Part shown: positions 8,707 to 18,682 of the stretch, piece by piece
Layout of the letters: each line of letters begins with the position of its first letter
Position numbering within the stretch: position 1 is the stretch's first letter
Assembly: GCA_012520205.1 (NCBI GenBank)
Contig: JAAYOT010000237.1
Location: 1-45,511 of the forward strand
From: Clostridiales bacterium
GTDB taxonomy: Bacteria; Bacillota; Clostridia; Clostridiales; Clostridiaceae
Length of the DNA stretch: 45,511 bases
Direction of reading: 5' to 3'
Notes under the pieces: generated by a model
The model's database searches: none
What the model was told of the DNA's origin: nothing
Seen by the model: the letters and a program-made list of their open reading frames with translations, nothing else
Position numbers and translations under genes: made by a program

Positions 8707-11340
8707 ATGGAGAAAAAGAAGTATGTTTACCTTTTTAATGAAGGAAATGGTTCAATGAGAAACCTTCTTGGGGGTAAAGGGGCAAATTTATCAGAAATGA
8801 TATTACTAGGAATTCCAGTACCGCAAGGATTTACAGTAACAACTGAGGCTTGCAACAAGTATTACGAGGATGGTCAAGTAATAGCAGAAGAAATTATTGA
8901 AGAGATTCATGAAAAAATTTCTGAACTGGAAAAAATAACAGGTAAAGAACTTGGTAGTTTAACAAACCCGCTTTTACTTTCAGTTAGATCTGGAGCTAGA
9001 GTTTCAATGCCTGGAATGATGGATACTGTATTAAATCTAGGACTAAATGATGAATCAGTAGAAGCTATGGCTGATTTAACAAAGAATCCAAGATTTGCAT
9101 ATGATTCTTACAGAAGATTTATTCAAATGTTCTCAGATGTAGTTATGGGTATTGAAAAGAGATTATTTGACAATATACTAGATGAATTAAAAGAAAGTAG
9201 AGGGGTAGAATTAGATTCAGATTTAACAGCAGATGATTTAAAAGAATTAACTGTTAAATACAAGGAGCTTTATAAGAAAGAACGTGGAGAGGATTTCCCA
9301 CAAGATCCAAAACATCAATTAATCGAATCTATAACTGCAGTATTTAGATCTTGGAATAACCCAAGAGCAATAGTATATAGAAGATTAAATGATATACCTG
9401 GAGAATGGGGTACTGCTGTAAACGTTCAAGAAATGGTATTTGGTAATAAGGGTGAAACTTCAGGAACAGGAGTTGTATTCTCAAGAAACCCTGCAACTGG
9501 AGAAAATGAAATATATGGTGAATACTTAATGAATGCACAAGGTGAAGACGTTGTTGCAGGTATAAGAACACCACTTCCAATTGCAAAATTAGAAGAACAA
9601 AATCCTGAAATATATAAAGAGTTTGCTGATATAGTTCATAAATTAGAGCAACATTACAAAGACATGCAAGACATGGAAATAACTATAGAAGAAGGAAAAC
9701 TATACTTCTTACAAACAAGAAATGGTAAGAGAACAGCTCAAGCTGCCTTAAAAATTGCTGTTGACTTAGTTGAAGAAGGTATGTTAACTAAGGAAGAAGC
9801 AATATTAAAGGTTGAACCAATTCAATTAGATACATTATTACACCCTGCATTCCAAGAAGATGGACTAAAGAAAGCTACTCCTATAGCTAAAGGTTTAGCA
9901 GCTTCTCCAGGAGCAGCTTATGGAAAAATAGCATTTACAGCTGAAGCTGCTAAAGAAAGAAGTGAAAAGGGTGAAAAGGTAGTTTTAGTAAGACTTGAAA
10001 CATCACCAGAAGATATCGAAGGAATGGTTGCAGCTGAAGGTATCTTAACAGTAAGAGGGGGAATGACTTCTCACGCAGCGGTTGTTGCTAGAGGAATGGG
10101 AACTTGCTGTGTAGCTGGATGCGGTGATTTAAAAGTTAATGAAGATGCTAAAACTTTAGAAGTTAACGGAAAAGTTTATACAGAAAATGATTATATTTCA
10201 ATAGATGGATCAACTGGAAAGGTTTATGGAGAAAAGATAGCTACAGTTACTCCAGAAATTTCAGGACATTTTGCTAAATTTATGGGCTGGGCTGATGAAA
10301 TCAGAAAATTAAAAATAAGAACTAATGCTGATACTCCAAGAGATGCAAAACAAGCTGTGGAATTTGGAGCAGAAGGTATAGGTCTTTGTAGAACTGAGCA
10401 TATGTTCTTTGCTGAAGATAGAATTATGACAGTAAGAGAAATGATAGTTGCTAAGAACGAAGAGGATAGAAGAAAGGCTTTAGATAAGCTTCTACCAATA
10501 CAAAGAGAAGACTTTATCGGAATTTATGAAGCTTTAGAAGATAGACCAGCAACTATAAGATTCTTAGATCCACCTCTACACGAATTCTTACCTCATACAG
10601 ATGAAGAAATTCGTGAATTAGCAGAAAAGTTAGGCATAACCTTTGAAGAATTAAAGGCAACTGTTGCAGATCTTCATGAATTTAACCCAATGATGGGTCA
10701 TAGAGGTTGTAGACTTGCAGTATCTTACCCAGAAATTGCAGAAATGCAAACAAGAGCTGTAATAGAAGCTGCAATCGAAGTTAAAAAGAATAAAGGATAC
10801 AATATTGTTCCTGAAATAATGATTCCGCTTGTTGGAGAAATTAAGGAATTAAAATATGTTAAAGATGTTGTTGTAGAAACAGCTGAAAAAGTTATGGCTG
10901 AAAAAGGTGTTAAATTAGACTATATGGTAGGAACTATGATAGAAATACCAAGAGCAGCTTTAACTGCAGATGAAATAGCTAAAGAAGCTGAATTCTTCTC
11001 CTTTGGAACAAATGACTTAACTCAAATGACATTTGGATTCTCAAGAGATGATGCAGCTAAATTCTTAAATCACTACTATGACAAAAATATTTACGAGCAA
11101 GATCCATTTGCAAAAATTGACCAAACAGGTGTTGGACAATTAGTTAAGCTAGCAGTAGAAAGAGGAAGAGCTTCAAGACCTAATATTAAATTAGGAATAT
11201 GTGGAGAACACGGTGGAGATCCTTCATCAGTTGAATTCTTCCATAATGTAGGTCTTGACTATGTATCATGCTCACCATTTAGGGTTCCAATTGCAAGACT
11301 AGCTGCTGCACAAGCAGAAGTTAAAAATCCAAGAAAATAA
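8707..11340 (+). CDS. ppdK: Pyruvate, phosphate dikinase
   Basis: 877 residues starting at ATG 8707 (MEKKKYVYLFNEG), 7 bases after GGAGGAG. A frame opening at 8665 adds 14 residues without a ribosome site and is rejected. The enzyme interconverts pyruvate, ATP and Pi with PEP, AMP and PPi. The N-terminal ATP-grasp domain (about 1-340) is followed by the phosphohistidine domain (GGMTSHAAVVARGMG, catalytic H456) and the C-terminal PEP-binding TIM barrel (LGICGEHGGDP near the end). Codon use looks optimised, suggesting high expression. It follows the ccpN-like gene. Confidence 0.97.
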   Translation: MEKKKYVYLFNEGNGSMRNLLGGKGANLSEMILLGIPVPQGFTVTTEACNKYYEDGQVIAEEIIEEIHEKISELEKITGKELGSLTNPLLLSVRSGARVSMPGMMDTVLNLGLNDESVEAMADLTKNPRFAYDSYRRFIQMFSDVVMGIEKRLFDNILDELKESRGVELDSDLTADDLKELTVKYKELYKKERGEDFPQDPKHQLIESITAVFRSWNNPRAIVYRRLNDIPGEWGTAVNVQEMVFGNKGETSGTGVVFSRNPATGENEIYGEYLMNAQGEDVVAGIRTPLPIAKLEEQNPEIYKEFADIVHKLEQHYKDMQDMEITIEEGKLYFLQTRNGKRTAQAALKIAVDLVEEGMLTKEEAILKVEPIQLDTLLHPAFQEDGLKKATPIAKGLAASPGAAYGKIAFTAEAAKERSEKGEKVVLVRLETSPEDIEGMVAAEGILTVRGGMTSHAAVVARGMGTCCVAGCGDLKVNEDAKTLEVNGKVYTENDYISIDGSTGKVYGEKIATVTPEISGHFAKFMGWADEIRKLKIRTNADTPRDAKQAVEFGAEGIGLCRTEHMFFAEDRIMTVREMIVAKNEEDRRKALDKLLPIQREDFIGIYEALEDRPATIRFLDPPLHEFLPHTDEEIRELAEKLGITFEELKATVADLHEFNPMMGHRGCRLAVSYPEIAEMQTRAVIEAAIEVKKNKGYNIVPEIMIPLVGEIKELKYVKDVVVETAEKVMAEKGVKLDYMVGTMIEIPRAALTADEIAKEAEFFSFGTNDLTQMTFGFSRDDAAKFLNHYYDKNIYEQDPFAKIDQTGVGQLVKLAVERGRASRPNIKLGICGEHGGDPSSVEFFHNVGLDYVSCSPFRVPIARLAAAQAEVKNPRK

Positions 11341-11380
11341 AAAAATAGATGTTACACATTTTGTGTAACATCTATTTTTT
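11341..11380 (+). terminator. Strong intrinsic terminator of ppdK
   Basis: A perfect 18-bp stem (11341-11358 with 11362-11379), loop TTT, begins right after the stop codon. The T-rich 3' arm gives the U-tract. Confidence 0.92.
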
Positions 11381-11428
11381 CTAGTGTTGAGTAAAATTTA
11401 TTTTCAGTTTACCGAAAATCGCTCTTAT

Positions 11429-11498
11429 CTCCACACTCCACCCTCCAAACTCCAAACTCCAAACTCAGTACTCCACCCTCCAAACCCAGTACTCCACA
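11429..11498. repeat. Ten in-phase heptad repeats between ppdK and the CotS-family gene
   Basis: Ten seven-base units run without slippage: CTCCACA, CTCCACC, CTCCAAA three times, CTCAGTA, CTCCACC, CTCCAAA, CCCAGTA, CTCCACA. The block is strikingly C-rich on one strand in an AT-rich genome and ends 4 bases before the stop codon of the convergent CotS-family gene. It has no coding or hairpin explanation. Confidence 0.85.
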
Positions 11499-11502
11499 CT
11501 GA

Positions 11503-12564
11503 TTATATCCTAGTATTATAATACTTATTAAAAGTTTTAATAAGCTCATAAATAAAATCTAATTGATTTTCCGATCTTCTAAGTGCTTTCTCCAGAAGAA
11601 GAATAAAGGCATTTCTATTACATCTTTTAATATTTCTATAATAATCTCTTGAAAGTTTCCAAAGTTTTTGTGGAAAAGCAATATAGGATAGGATATATTT
11701 TAAATCATCTTCAGTTAAGCTGTTTTCTTCCATATAACTATCTAAAATATCTATAGTAAGGCTCATTTGCCAGTTGGTAGTTTCTCGCTTAAGCAACCTT
11801 CTTAAAAAATATGAAATATCCCTTGCGCAATAATCTAATTTACATTTATCAAAGTCAATAATTGATATACCATCTTCAGAAATTAATATATTTTTATTAA
11901 CAAAATCACCATGACATAAGGACTTAGAAAGATTTGAAGGATTAATTGAAGAAGAAATTTCAAAGGATATTTTAGCTAATTCAAGATTTTCGTCTATATT
12001 ATTAAGAAATAAATTTGAAAATCTATCTTTATGAAAATAAGCTTTATCTATACTATTTAAAAGTTGCTTGAAATGCTTTGAAATACTAACAGTAAGATCA
12101 TCGCAAGCTTCTCTTTGATAACTTCCTTCAATAGGATAAAAGTCTACAGAGGTTCTATGTAATTTACCTAGAGTTTTTGAAGAAATTAACATATGATCTA
12201 AGTTGTCAAAATCGCATTTAACTCCATCAAGCCAAGGAGTTAATATAAAAAGCATATCTTTATACTTTAGATACCTATTTCCATCTACAGTTGCAAGAAG
12301 TTTAGGAACATTTATACCATTTCTAAAGCACCATTCTAATGCAGAATATACATATAAAAGATTTTCTTCATCATAATAGACTTTCTTTAAGCAATAGGAC
12401 TTATCTTCTAAATCAACCCTATATACAGCCCTTTGTTTTTCTGTATCTTTGAATTTAATGTTAGTTAATGAGGCATTTACAAGGTCATATATAGGAAATA
12501 TATTCTCTTTTATTTCATCTAAAGGAAGTAAACCATTTTTTGTTTCAGTAAATATACTCTTCAT
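11503..12564 (-). CDS. CotS-family spore coat protein (kinase fold)
   Basis: A 353-residue protein with an aminoglycoside-phosphotransferase/choline-kinase fold. The catalytic-loop motif LCHGDFVNKNILI and the metal-binding IDFDKC are both kept, so it may be catalytically active. CotS and its relatives are spore-coat-associated proteins of sporulating Firmicutes; the substrate is unknown. The ATG at 12564 follows AAGGAGAG. It is a single gene transcribed against its neighbours ppdK and dgt. A standalone sugar or amino-alcohol kinase is the alternative reading. Confidence 0.8.
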   Translation of the reverse strand: MKSIFTETKNGLLPLDEIKENIFPIYDLVNASLTNIKFKDTEKQRAVYRVDLEDKSYCLKKVYYDEENLLYVYSALEWCFRNGINVPKLLATVDGNRYLKYKDMLFILTPWLDGVKCDFDNLDHMLISSKTLGKLHRTSVDFYPIEGSYQREACDDLTVSISKHFKQLLNSIDKAYFHKDRFSNLFLNNIDENLELAKISFEISSSINPSNLSKSLCHGDFVNKNILISEDGISIIDFDKCKLDYCARDISYFLRRLLKRETTNWQMSLTIDILDSYMEENSLTEDDLKYILSYIAFPQKLWKLSRDYYRNIKRCNRNAFILLLEKALRRSENQLDFIYELIKTFNKYYNTRI

Positions 12565-12708
12565 AATACTCTCCTTAAAAATTCTTCATTACTAAGATAT
12601 TATTATAAAAAGCAAAATATACTAGTACAGGTAGATATATTCTAAAAATATGTTTAATTAAAGGAAATTAGAGAAAAATATAGAATAGGTAATATAGAGG
12701 TGAGATAT

Positions 12709-13740
12709 ATGAACGTAAGAAATAAAATAGAGGGATTTGAAAGGTTGACATTAATAAAAGAAGCAGCGTTTAGTGATTCAAGCCTTGGTAGAAAAAGATT
12801 TGAGGAAGAAGATAAGGTTAGGACCTGCTACATGGTAGATAGAGACAGAATTATCCATAGTAAATCCTTCAGAAGATTAAAACATAAAACGCAAGTATAT
12901 ATAAAAGCCTTTGGAGATCATTATAGAACAAGATTAACTCACACCTTAGAAGTTTCTCAAATTGCAAGGACTATAGGAGCAGGAATAGGATTAAATGAGA
13001 TATTAATTGAAGCCATAGCCTTAGGTCATGATTTAGGGCATGTGGCCTTTGCTCATAGTGGTGAAGAAGTCCTAAATAACTTTCTAGACGGAGGTTTTAG
13101 ACATAGGGAGCAAAGTGTTAGAGTTGTAGAAAAGCTAGAGAGAAATGGTGAGGGCTTAAACTTAACAGAAGAAGTAATAGATGGAATATTAAATCATAGC
13201 GGTCTTAATTTGGAGGGAAAGAATAGGGCTAAAACTTTAGAAGGAAGAGTAGTTAGAATAAGTGATAAGATTGCCTATTTAAACCATGATATAGATGATT
13301 CTATAAGAGCAGGATTATTAAGTGAAGATATTATTCCAAAAGAAATTGTGAAAGTCCTAGGAAAAACTAACTCTGAAAGAATAGATACTCTAGTAAATGA
13401 TATTATTCATAACACTATAAAATCTATTGATAATAATTGTATTGATATTAAGTTCAGTGATGAAGTATTGGAAGCAATGCAGGAACTTAGGAAGTTTATG
13501 TTTAAAAATATCTACTTAGGGGATATTCTAAGAGTAGAGAGAAATAAGGCCCAATTTATATTAGAAAATTTGATTGAATATTATTGCACTCATGAAAATG
13601 AGTTAAAGGGAATATATAGAAAAATAGCAGAGGAAGAGGGATTGAAAAGAGCCGTTGCAGACTATATAGCAGGAATGAGCGATGATTATTGTTTAAATAC
13701 ATTTAATTCTCTATTTGTGCCAAAATTAGTAATATACTAA
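12709..13740 (+). CDS. dgt: Deoxyguanosinetriphosphate triphosphohydrolase-like HD protein
   Basis: About 343 residues. I choose ATG 12709 because AGAGGTG (12696-12702) is 6 bases upstream; the in-frame GTG at 12700 is part of that site. The HD-domain residues are visible: [15 protein letters not shown], then [16 protein letters not shown]. The family hydrolyses dNTPs to nucleosides and triphosphate and may tune dNTP pools. It is in the shorter Firmicute class. Its position directly before dnaG-rpoD is typical of clostridia and ties it to the replication operon. Confidence 0.93.
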   Translation: MNVRNKIEGFERLTLIKEAAFSDSSLGRKRFEEEDKVRTCYMVDRDRIIHSKSFRRLKHKTQVYIKAFGDHYRTRLTHTLEVSQIARTIGAGIGLNEILIEAIALGHDLGHVAFAHSGEEVLNNFLDGGFRHREQSVRVVEKLERNGEGLNLTEEVIDGILNHSGLNLEGKNRAKTLEGRVVRISDKIAYLNHDIDDSIRAGLLSEDIIPKEIVKVLGKTNSERIDTLVNDIIHNTIKSIDNNCIDIKFSDEVLEAMQELRKFMFKNIYLGDILRVERNKAQFILENLIEYYCTHENELKGIYRKIAEEEGLKRAVADYIAGMSDDYCLNTFNSLFVPKLVIY

Positions 13741-13816
13741 ATAAAATTAAAAAAATAAGAGGAATTTTGAGATTAGTAAAGAATAATAATAAAGAAGATT
13801 AAATATATCGAAAGAA

Positions 13817-13846
13817 TTTATAAAATTCCAGAAGGAATTCTATAAA
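13817..13846 (+). terminator. Intercistronic hairpin between dgt and dnaG
   Basis: Arms of 13 bases (13817-13829 with 13834-13846, one mismatch) enclose the loop AGAA. There is no T-run, so it is more likely a processing or attenuation hairpin than a full terminator. Read-through would carry dgt transcription into dnaG. Confidence 0.5.
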
Positions 13847-13884
13847 AAATGTCGAAAATAATAAAAGTTGACGAAAATTACAGT

Positions 13885-13902
13885 AAGGAGGTGAATCTCC
13901 TT
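13885..13902 (+). promoter_or_regulatory. Hairpin sequestering the dnaG ribosome site and TTG start
   Basis: AAGGAG (13885-13890) pairs perfectly with CTCCTT (13897-13902) around the loop GTGAAT. The 5' arm is the Shine-Dalgarno core and the 3' arm includes the first two bases of the TTG start codon. This should limit DnaG translation. Confidence 0.65.
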
Positions 13903-15679
13903 GCAGATTTCTGAAGAGATTCTAGAGAAAGTCAAGGAACATAACGACATAGTTGATGTTATATCTGAAACTGTAAAATTAAAAAGAGCCGGACGAAACT
14001 TTACAGGTTTATGTCCATTTCATAATGAAAAGACGCCTTCATTTTCAGTATCACCAGAAAAGCAGATATATAAATGCTTTGGCTGTGGAGAAGCAGGGAA
14101 TGTAATAACATTTATTATGAAAAATAGAAATATGCCCTTTATTGAAGCAGTAAAGTATTTAGCTGATAGAGTTAATATTCATATTGATACTAATAGAAGA
14201 AGTGAAGATCCTAAGGCTAAAAAAAGAAATCTACTTTATAACGTCAACGTAGCAGCAGCCAGATTCTTTTATTCAAATTTAAAAAAATCGAAAGTAGCAA
14301 AAGATTACTTTTTGAGAAGAGGAATAAAAGAAGAAACTATCACAAAATTTGGGTTAGGCTTTGCCATGGATAGTTGGAATAGCCTACTTAATCATTTAAA
14401 AAGGTTAGGCTTTAAAGAGGAATTACTAGATGAAGCAGGCTTAATTTCTACTTCAGTAAAAACAGGAAAAAAATATGATAGGTTTAGGAATAGGGTGATA
14501 TTTCCTGTTTTTAATTATAGGGGCAAAGTTATAGGATTTGGTGGAAGGGTGTTAGATGATTCCAAACCAAAATACTTAAATTCTCCAGAAACATTAATTT
14601 TTCAAAAGGGAACTAATCTTTATGGATTAAATTTTGCTTTAAAAGGTAAAATGAATGAAAGATATTTTATTATAGTAGAAGGTTATATGGATTTAATATC
14701 ATTGCATCAGCAAGGGATTACCAATGTTGTAGCATCTTTAGGAACAGCTTTAACTCCTGAGCAAGCAAGGTTATTAAAAAGATATGCAGATAAGGTTATA
14801 ATTTCTTATGATGCTGATGTAGCAGGACAGACTGCAACATTAAGAGGACTTAATATTCTTAGAGATGCAGGTTTTGACGTAAGAGTTTTAAATATACCTG
14901 ACGGAAAGGACCCGGACGATTTTATTAGAAGCAATGGAAAAGAAGCCTTTCTAGGATTAGTCAAAAATGCAGAAAGTCTAATAGATTATCGAATAAGAAA
15001 AGCTGGTGATGGAATTAATCTAGAAGATAGTGCTGAGCTAGTTAAGTATGGGAAAAGGGTAACTGAAATATTAGCTGACGTTAATCCCTTAGAAAAAGAT
15101 ATATATATTAAGAAGATATCAGAAAAAACAGGGATAAGAGAACAGACATTATTTGATTTATTATCAAAAGAAATGACAAAAAACATAAATAAAAATAATT
15201 TTATGAATAATAAGGAAGAAAATGGAACAAAATTATATGTAGAGCCACCATTTTTGAAAGCAGAAAGAGCTTTATTAAAATTATCTCTAGAAGATGAATA
15301 TTTTGATGAAATTCATAAATTAATAAGTAATGAAGAACTAATTTTACCAGAACATATAGAGATATTTTCTATTATTAAAGAAGCTAAAAAGGGGAAAATA
15401 AATAATATAATGAGTTATTTAGAAACCCAATTTACTGATGCAAAAATATTAGAAGAGCTTGTTAAAATAAGGGAAGAAAAAATTTTAATAGGAAATAATA
15501 ATAAAAAGCTTATAAGAGATTTGATTAAGCAAATAATTAATTACAAATTAAATAGAAAATTAGAAAATTTAAAAAGTCAGCAAAGAGCTTTTGAAAAACA
15601 AGGAAAAATAGAGGAGACAATAAAAATAGCAATGGAAATCAATAAGATAAATGAGCAACTTAAGAAAGGTGTGAAGTAA
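13901..15679 (+). CDS. dnaG: DNA primase DnaG
   Basis: 592 residues from TTG 13901, 7 bases after AAGGAGGTG. The CHC2-type zinc-binding domain is intact (C38, H41, C59, C62). The TOPRIM catalytic core follows (IVEGYMDLISL, then SYDADVAGQTA). The C-terminal third is helical and binds the replicative helicase. It makes RNA primers for Okazaki fragments. The weak TTG start and the sequestered ribosome site suggest low translation inside the dgt-dnaG-rpoD unit. Its stop is followed at once by rpoD. Confidence 0.97.
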   Translation: MQISEEILEKVKEHNDIVDVISETVKLKRAGRNFTGLCPFHNEKTPSFSVSPEKQIYKCFGCGEAGNVITFIMKNRNMPFIEAVKYLADRVNIHIDTNRRSEDPKAKKRNLLYNVNVAAARFFYSNLKKSKVAKDYFLRRGIKEETITKFGLGFAMDSWNSLLNHLKRLGFKEELLDEAGLISTSVKTGKKYDRFRNRVIFPVFNYRGKVIGFGGRVLDDSKPKYLNSPETLIFQKGTNLYGLNFALKGKMNERYFIIVEGYMDLISLHQQGITNVVASLGTALTPEQARLLKRYADKVIISYDADVAGQTATLRGLNILRDAGFDVRVLNIPDGKDPDDFIRSNGKEAFLGLVKNAESLIDYRIRKAGDGINLEDSAELVKYGKRVTEILADVNPLEKDIYIKKISEKTGIREQTLFDLLSKEMTKNINKNNFMNNKEENGTKLYVEPPFLKAERALLKLSLEDEYFDEIHKLISNEELILPEHIEIFSIIKEAKKGKINNIMSYLETQFTDAKILEELVKIREEKILIGNNNKKLIRDLIKQIINYKLNRKLENLKSQQRAFEKQGKIEETIKIAMEINKINEQLKKGVK

Positions 15680-15706
15680 GTGGTAAAAGCGGAAGGAGGT
15701 AAAAAA

Positions 15707-16816
15707 ATGGTAGATGGAAAAACAAAAGCTAAGGAAAGTAAGAAAGATAGTGAAACTAAAACTAGTAAAATGGCAATAGTTAAAAATCTACTAGATAAAG
15801 CAAAGAGCAAGGGTTCTATAACATATAAGGAAATGATGGATGAAATTGATCATATAGAGTTAACCCCTGAACAAATAGAAAAAATTTATGAAGTCTTAGA
15901 GTCTATGGGAATAGAAATAATTGGTGATGAAACTTCCGAAGACAATATCGAAGAAGAAGAATTAGATTTAAGTGTACCAGAAGGAATAGCAATAGATGAC
16001 CCTGTAAGAATGTATTTAAAAGAAATAGGAAAAGTACCATTATTGTCATCAGAGGAAGAGATAGAATTAGCCACAAGAATAGAACAAGGTGATGAGAGAG
16101 CTAAGAAGAAATTAGCTGAAGCAAACCTTAGACTTGTTGTAAGTATAGCAAAAAGATATGTAGGAAGAGGAATGTTATTCCTAGATTTAATTCAAGAAGG
16201 AAACTTAGGGCTTATAAAAGCAGTAGAAAAATTTGATTATAGAAAGGGCTTTAAATTTTCTACATATGCTACATGGTGGATAAGACAGGCGATAACTAGA
16301 GCTATTGCAGACCAGGCAAGAACTATTAGAATACCTGTTCATATGGTTGAAACTATTAATAAATTAATAAGAATTCAACGTCAGTTATTACAAGAATTAG
16401 GTAGAGATCCTCATCCAGAAGAAATTGCTGAAATTATGGAACTGCCAGTTGAAAAGGTAAGAGAAATACAAAAAACAGCTCAAGAACCAGTATCCCTTGA
16501 AACACCAATTGGTGAAGAAGAAGATTCACATCTTGGCGATTTTATACCTGATGATGATGCTTTAGCACCAGCAGAAGCTGCCGCTTTTACAATGCTTAAG
16601 GAACAATTAATAAATGTATTAGATACTTTAACACCTAGAGAAGAAAAGGTATTAAGGTTAAGATTTGGGTTAGATGATGGTAGAGCAAGAACTCTTGAAG
16701 AAGTAGGAAAAGAGTTTAATGTAACTAGAGAAAGAATAAGACAAATTGAAGCGAAGGCTCTTAGAAAATTAAGACACCCTTCAAGAAGTAAAAAATTAAA
16801 GGATTATTTAGATTAG
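15707..16816 (+). CDS. rpoD: Housekeeping RNA polymerase sigma factor SigA/RpoD
   Basis: 369 residues from ATG 15707, 7 bases after GGAGG. The in-frame GTG at 15680 adds 9 residues upstream of the ribosome site and is rejected. A short region 1.1-like head is followed by region 1.2, region 2 ([19 protein letters not shown], then [18 protein letters not shown] for -10 recognition), region 3, and region 4 ([20 protein letters not shown] for -35 recognition). It is the primary sigma factor. It sits 27 bases after dnaG in the conserved macromolecular-synthesis order. Confidence 0.98.
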   Translation: MVDGKTKAKESKKDSETKTSKMAIVKNLLDKAKSKGSITYKEMMDEIDHIELTPEQIEKIYEVLESMGIEIIGDETSEDNIEEEELDLSVPEGIAIDDPVRMYLKEIGKVPLLSSEEEIELATRIEQGDERAKKKLAEANLRLVVSIAKRYVGRGMLFLDLIQEGNLGLIKAVEKFDYRKGFKFSTYATWWIRQAITRAIADQARTIRIPVHMVETINKLIRIQRQLLQELGRDPHPEEIAEIMELPVEKVREIQKTAQEPVSLETPIGEEEDSHLGDFIPDDDALAPAEAAAFTMLKEQLINVLDTLTPREEKVLRLRFGLDDGRARTLEEVGKEFNVTRERIRQIEAKALRKLRHPSRSKKLKDYLD

Positions 16817-16840
16817 CACCCAAAGGTGCTAATTTTATTT
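16813..16840 (+). terminator. Intrinsic terminator of rpoD
   Basis: TTAGCACC, loop CAAA, GGTGCTAA, then TTTTATTT. The stop codon of rpoD lies inside the 5' arm. It is short and may be leaky, since trmK follows closely. Confidence 0.75.
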
Positions 16841-16856
16841 AGCAAGGAGCAGAAAA

Positions 16857-17549
16857 ATGGAATTAAGCAAAAGATTAAAATTTATAATAAAAAATGTAGA
16901 TAAAACAAATGTTTTAGCAGACATAGGAACAGATCATGGATATATACCTTTATATGCAGTAAAAAATAAGATTTGCAAAAGAGCAATAGCAACTGATATT
17001 AACAAACTTCCATTAGATAAAGCAAAGCTAAATGCAATTTTAGAAGGAGTAGACGAAGAATTAGAATTTAGGCTGGGTAATGGTCTTGAACCATTAAAAG
17101 ATAAAGAAGCTAATGTTGTAATAATTGCAGGAATGGGTGGAAATCTAATAAAAGAAATATTAGAAAAGAGCATTAATAAGGTAAATGAGCTTGATTACCT
17201 AGTGCTGCAGCCAGCTCAAAATCCAGAGGTTTTAAGAGAATATTTATATAATAATGGTTATGAAATAATTAAAGAGGATCTTTGTTTAGATGAAGAGATA
17301 TATTATGAACTCTTTAAGGTAAAAAGGAAAGAGGGAGAAGATACAAAGCTAGACCCAATATACTATGAGGTAAGTCCTAAATTATTAATGGAAAAACATC
17401 CTCTTTTAAAAGATTATTTAAAATTAAAAATAGATAGCTATAAACGAGTGCTAGAACATATAAATGAAGAAACAGAAAATGCTAAAATAAGAAAAGAATC
17501 AATAAATGAAAAAATAAGTTTAATTTCTAACATAATAAATTATTTATAA
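16857..17549 (+). CDS. trmK: tRNA (adenine22-N1)-methyltransferase TrmK
   Basis: A 230-residue Rossmann-fold methyltransferase. Motif I LADIGTDHGYIPLYA and the later IAGMGGNLI are characteristic of the TrmK (COG2384) family, which methylates A22 in tRNAs using S-adenosylmethionine. A coiled helical tail follows residue 160. The ATG follows AAGGAGC. The trmK-nif3 pair downstream of rpoD is conserved in Firmicutes. Confidence 0.92.
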   Translation: MELSKRLKFIIKNVDKTNVLADIGTDHGYIPLYAVKNKICKRAIATDINKLPLDKAKLNAILEGVDEELEFRLGNGLEPLKDKEANVVIIAGMGGNLIKEILEKSINKVNELDYLVLQPAQNPEVLREYLYNNGYEIIKEDLCLDEEIYYELFKVKRKEGEDTKLDPIYYEVSPKLLMEKHPLLKDYLKLKIDSYKRVLEHINEETENAKIRKESINEKISLISNIINYL

Positions 17550-17561
17550 GGATGATGATTT

Positions 17562-18356
17562 ATGAAAAGAGTTAAGGATGTAATTAAGCAGATGGAGGAT
17601 TTTTCTCCAAGTAATTTAAAAGAAGATTTTGATAATGTAGGATTAATGGTGGGAAATAAGGAAGCAGAAGTAAAAAAGATCCTATTAGCTTTAGACTGCA
17701 CCTTAGAAGTTATAGAAGAAGCAAAAGAAAATAATGTAGATTTAATTATAACCCACCACCCTCTTATTTTCAAAAAGCCAAGCAGCATAACAACTGATAC
17801 TTTATTAGGTAAAAAAATAATTGAGCTAATAAAAAACAATATAAATCTTTATTCAAGCCATACAAATTTAGATTCGGCAGAAAAGGGATTAAATGAAACT
17901 ATAGTTAAAATCCTTGGTTTTGAAAAAGGTGAATTATTAGAAGTAAATAAAAATTCAAGGGATAATAAATCAGAAGGCCTTGGAAGATTAGTAACTCTTG
18001 ATAAAGATATGGGCATAGAAGAATTAATAAAGTCTATTAAAGAAAAGTTAAATATAAAATCAGTGAAGGCTGTAATTGGAAAAGAGAAAATAAAAAAAAT
18101 AGCAATAATAAATGGAAGTGGTTCATCCTTCTTTAATCTTGCATATAATAAAGGTGCTGATTGTATTATAACAGGGGATACAACTTATCATTATGCTTCA
18201 GATTATAAAGAAATGGGTGTATCAATAATAGATATTGGTCACTTTGATTCAGAATGGATAGTTTTCCAAGAGGTTATGAAAGAAATACAAGAAAACTTTA
18301 GTGAAGTTGAAGTTTTAGTGTCTAAAAAATCCAAGGATCCATATACATTTTTATAA
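17562..18356 (+). CDS. Nif3/YqfO-family dinuclear metal protein
   Basis: A 264-residue protein of the NIF3/DUF34 family, often annotated as GTP cyclohydrolase 1 type 2. Metal-binding motifs are visible: ITHHPLIFKKP, SHTNLDSAEKGLNE and DIGHFDSEW. This is the short form without the inserted PII-like domain of Bacillus YqfO. The cellular function is not settled. It starts 12 bases after trmK, so the two are co-transcribed. Confidence 0.9.
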   Translation: MKRVKDVIKQMEDFSPSNLKEDFDNVGLMVGNKEAEVKKILLALDCTLEVIEEAKENNVDLIITHHPLIFKKPSSITTDTLLGKKIIELIKNNINLYSSHTNLDSAEKGLNETIVKILGFEKGELLEVNKNSRDNKSEGLGRLVTLDKDMGIEELIKSIKEKLNIKSVKAVIGKEKIKKIAIINGSGSSFFNLAYNKGADCIITGDTTYHYASDYKEMGVSIIDIGHFDSEWIVFQEVMKEIQENFSEVEVLVSKKSKDPYTFL

Positions 18357-18422
18357 TTCTCACATAATATTTCCATATTAATAATATAAATAATAAGAGT
18401 AATATTTGTTATGGAGATAATT

Positions 18423-18668
18423 GTGAGTAAGTATTATTATAAAAAGAAGAAAAGTTCTTGGACAAAAGTTCTTCAAGATACATTTAAAGAATTTGTTCAT
18501 GGTATAAATAAAAGAATTATTTCAGGAAAGTGTACGCCAAAATCAGAAAACACAGCAGCTAAGATATGTGTAATTGTTCTTATGGTGTTAACACTGCTAT
18601 TTTCAGGAATAGGTTTTTATTCCTGGGTTATTTTAATTATGCTGATTATTATTTTTCAATTTTTGTAA
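18423..18668 (+). CDS. Small basic single- or double-pass membrane protein
   Basis: I do not recognise this protein. The best start is GTG 18423, 6 bases after GGAG (18413-18416), giving 81 residues; ATG 18411 lacks a ribosome site. A very basic head (SKYYYKKKKSSW) and a polar stretch are followed by about 36 hydrophobic residues at the C-terminus, enough for two membrane segments. It lies between the nif3-like gene and rnpB. Confidence 0.55.
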   Translation: MSKYYYKKKKSSWTKVLQDTFKEFVHGINKRIISGKCTPKSENTAAKICVIVLMVLTLLFSGIGFYSWVILIMLIIIFQFL

Positions 18669-18682
18669 ACTAAAAAATGTAT

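Noticed and set aside
9344-9586. Antisense ORF inside ppdK, and other reverse-frame ORFs inside conserved genes
   Set aside because: They lie opposite well-conserved coding sequence, have no ribosome site and show composition expected of shadow frames.
11429-11498. Heptad repeats as a CRISPR array
   Set aside because: Units are 7 bases without unique spacers, and there are no cas genes.
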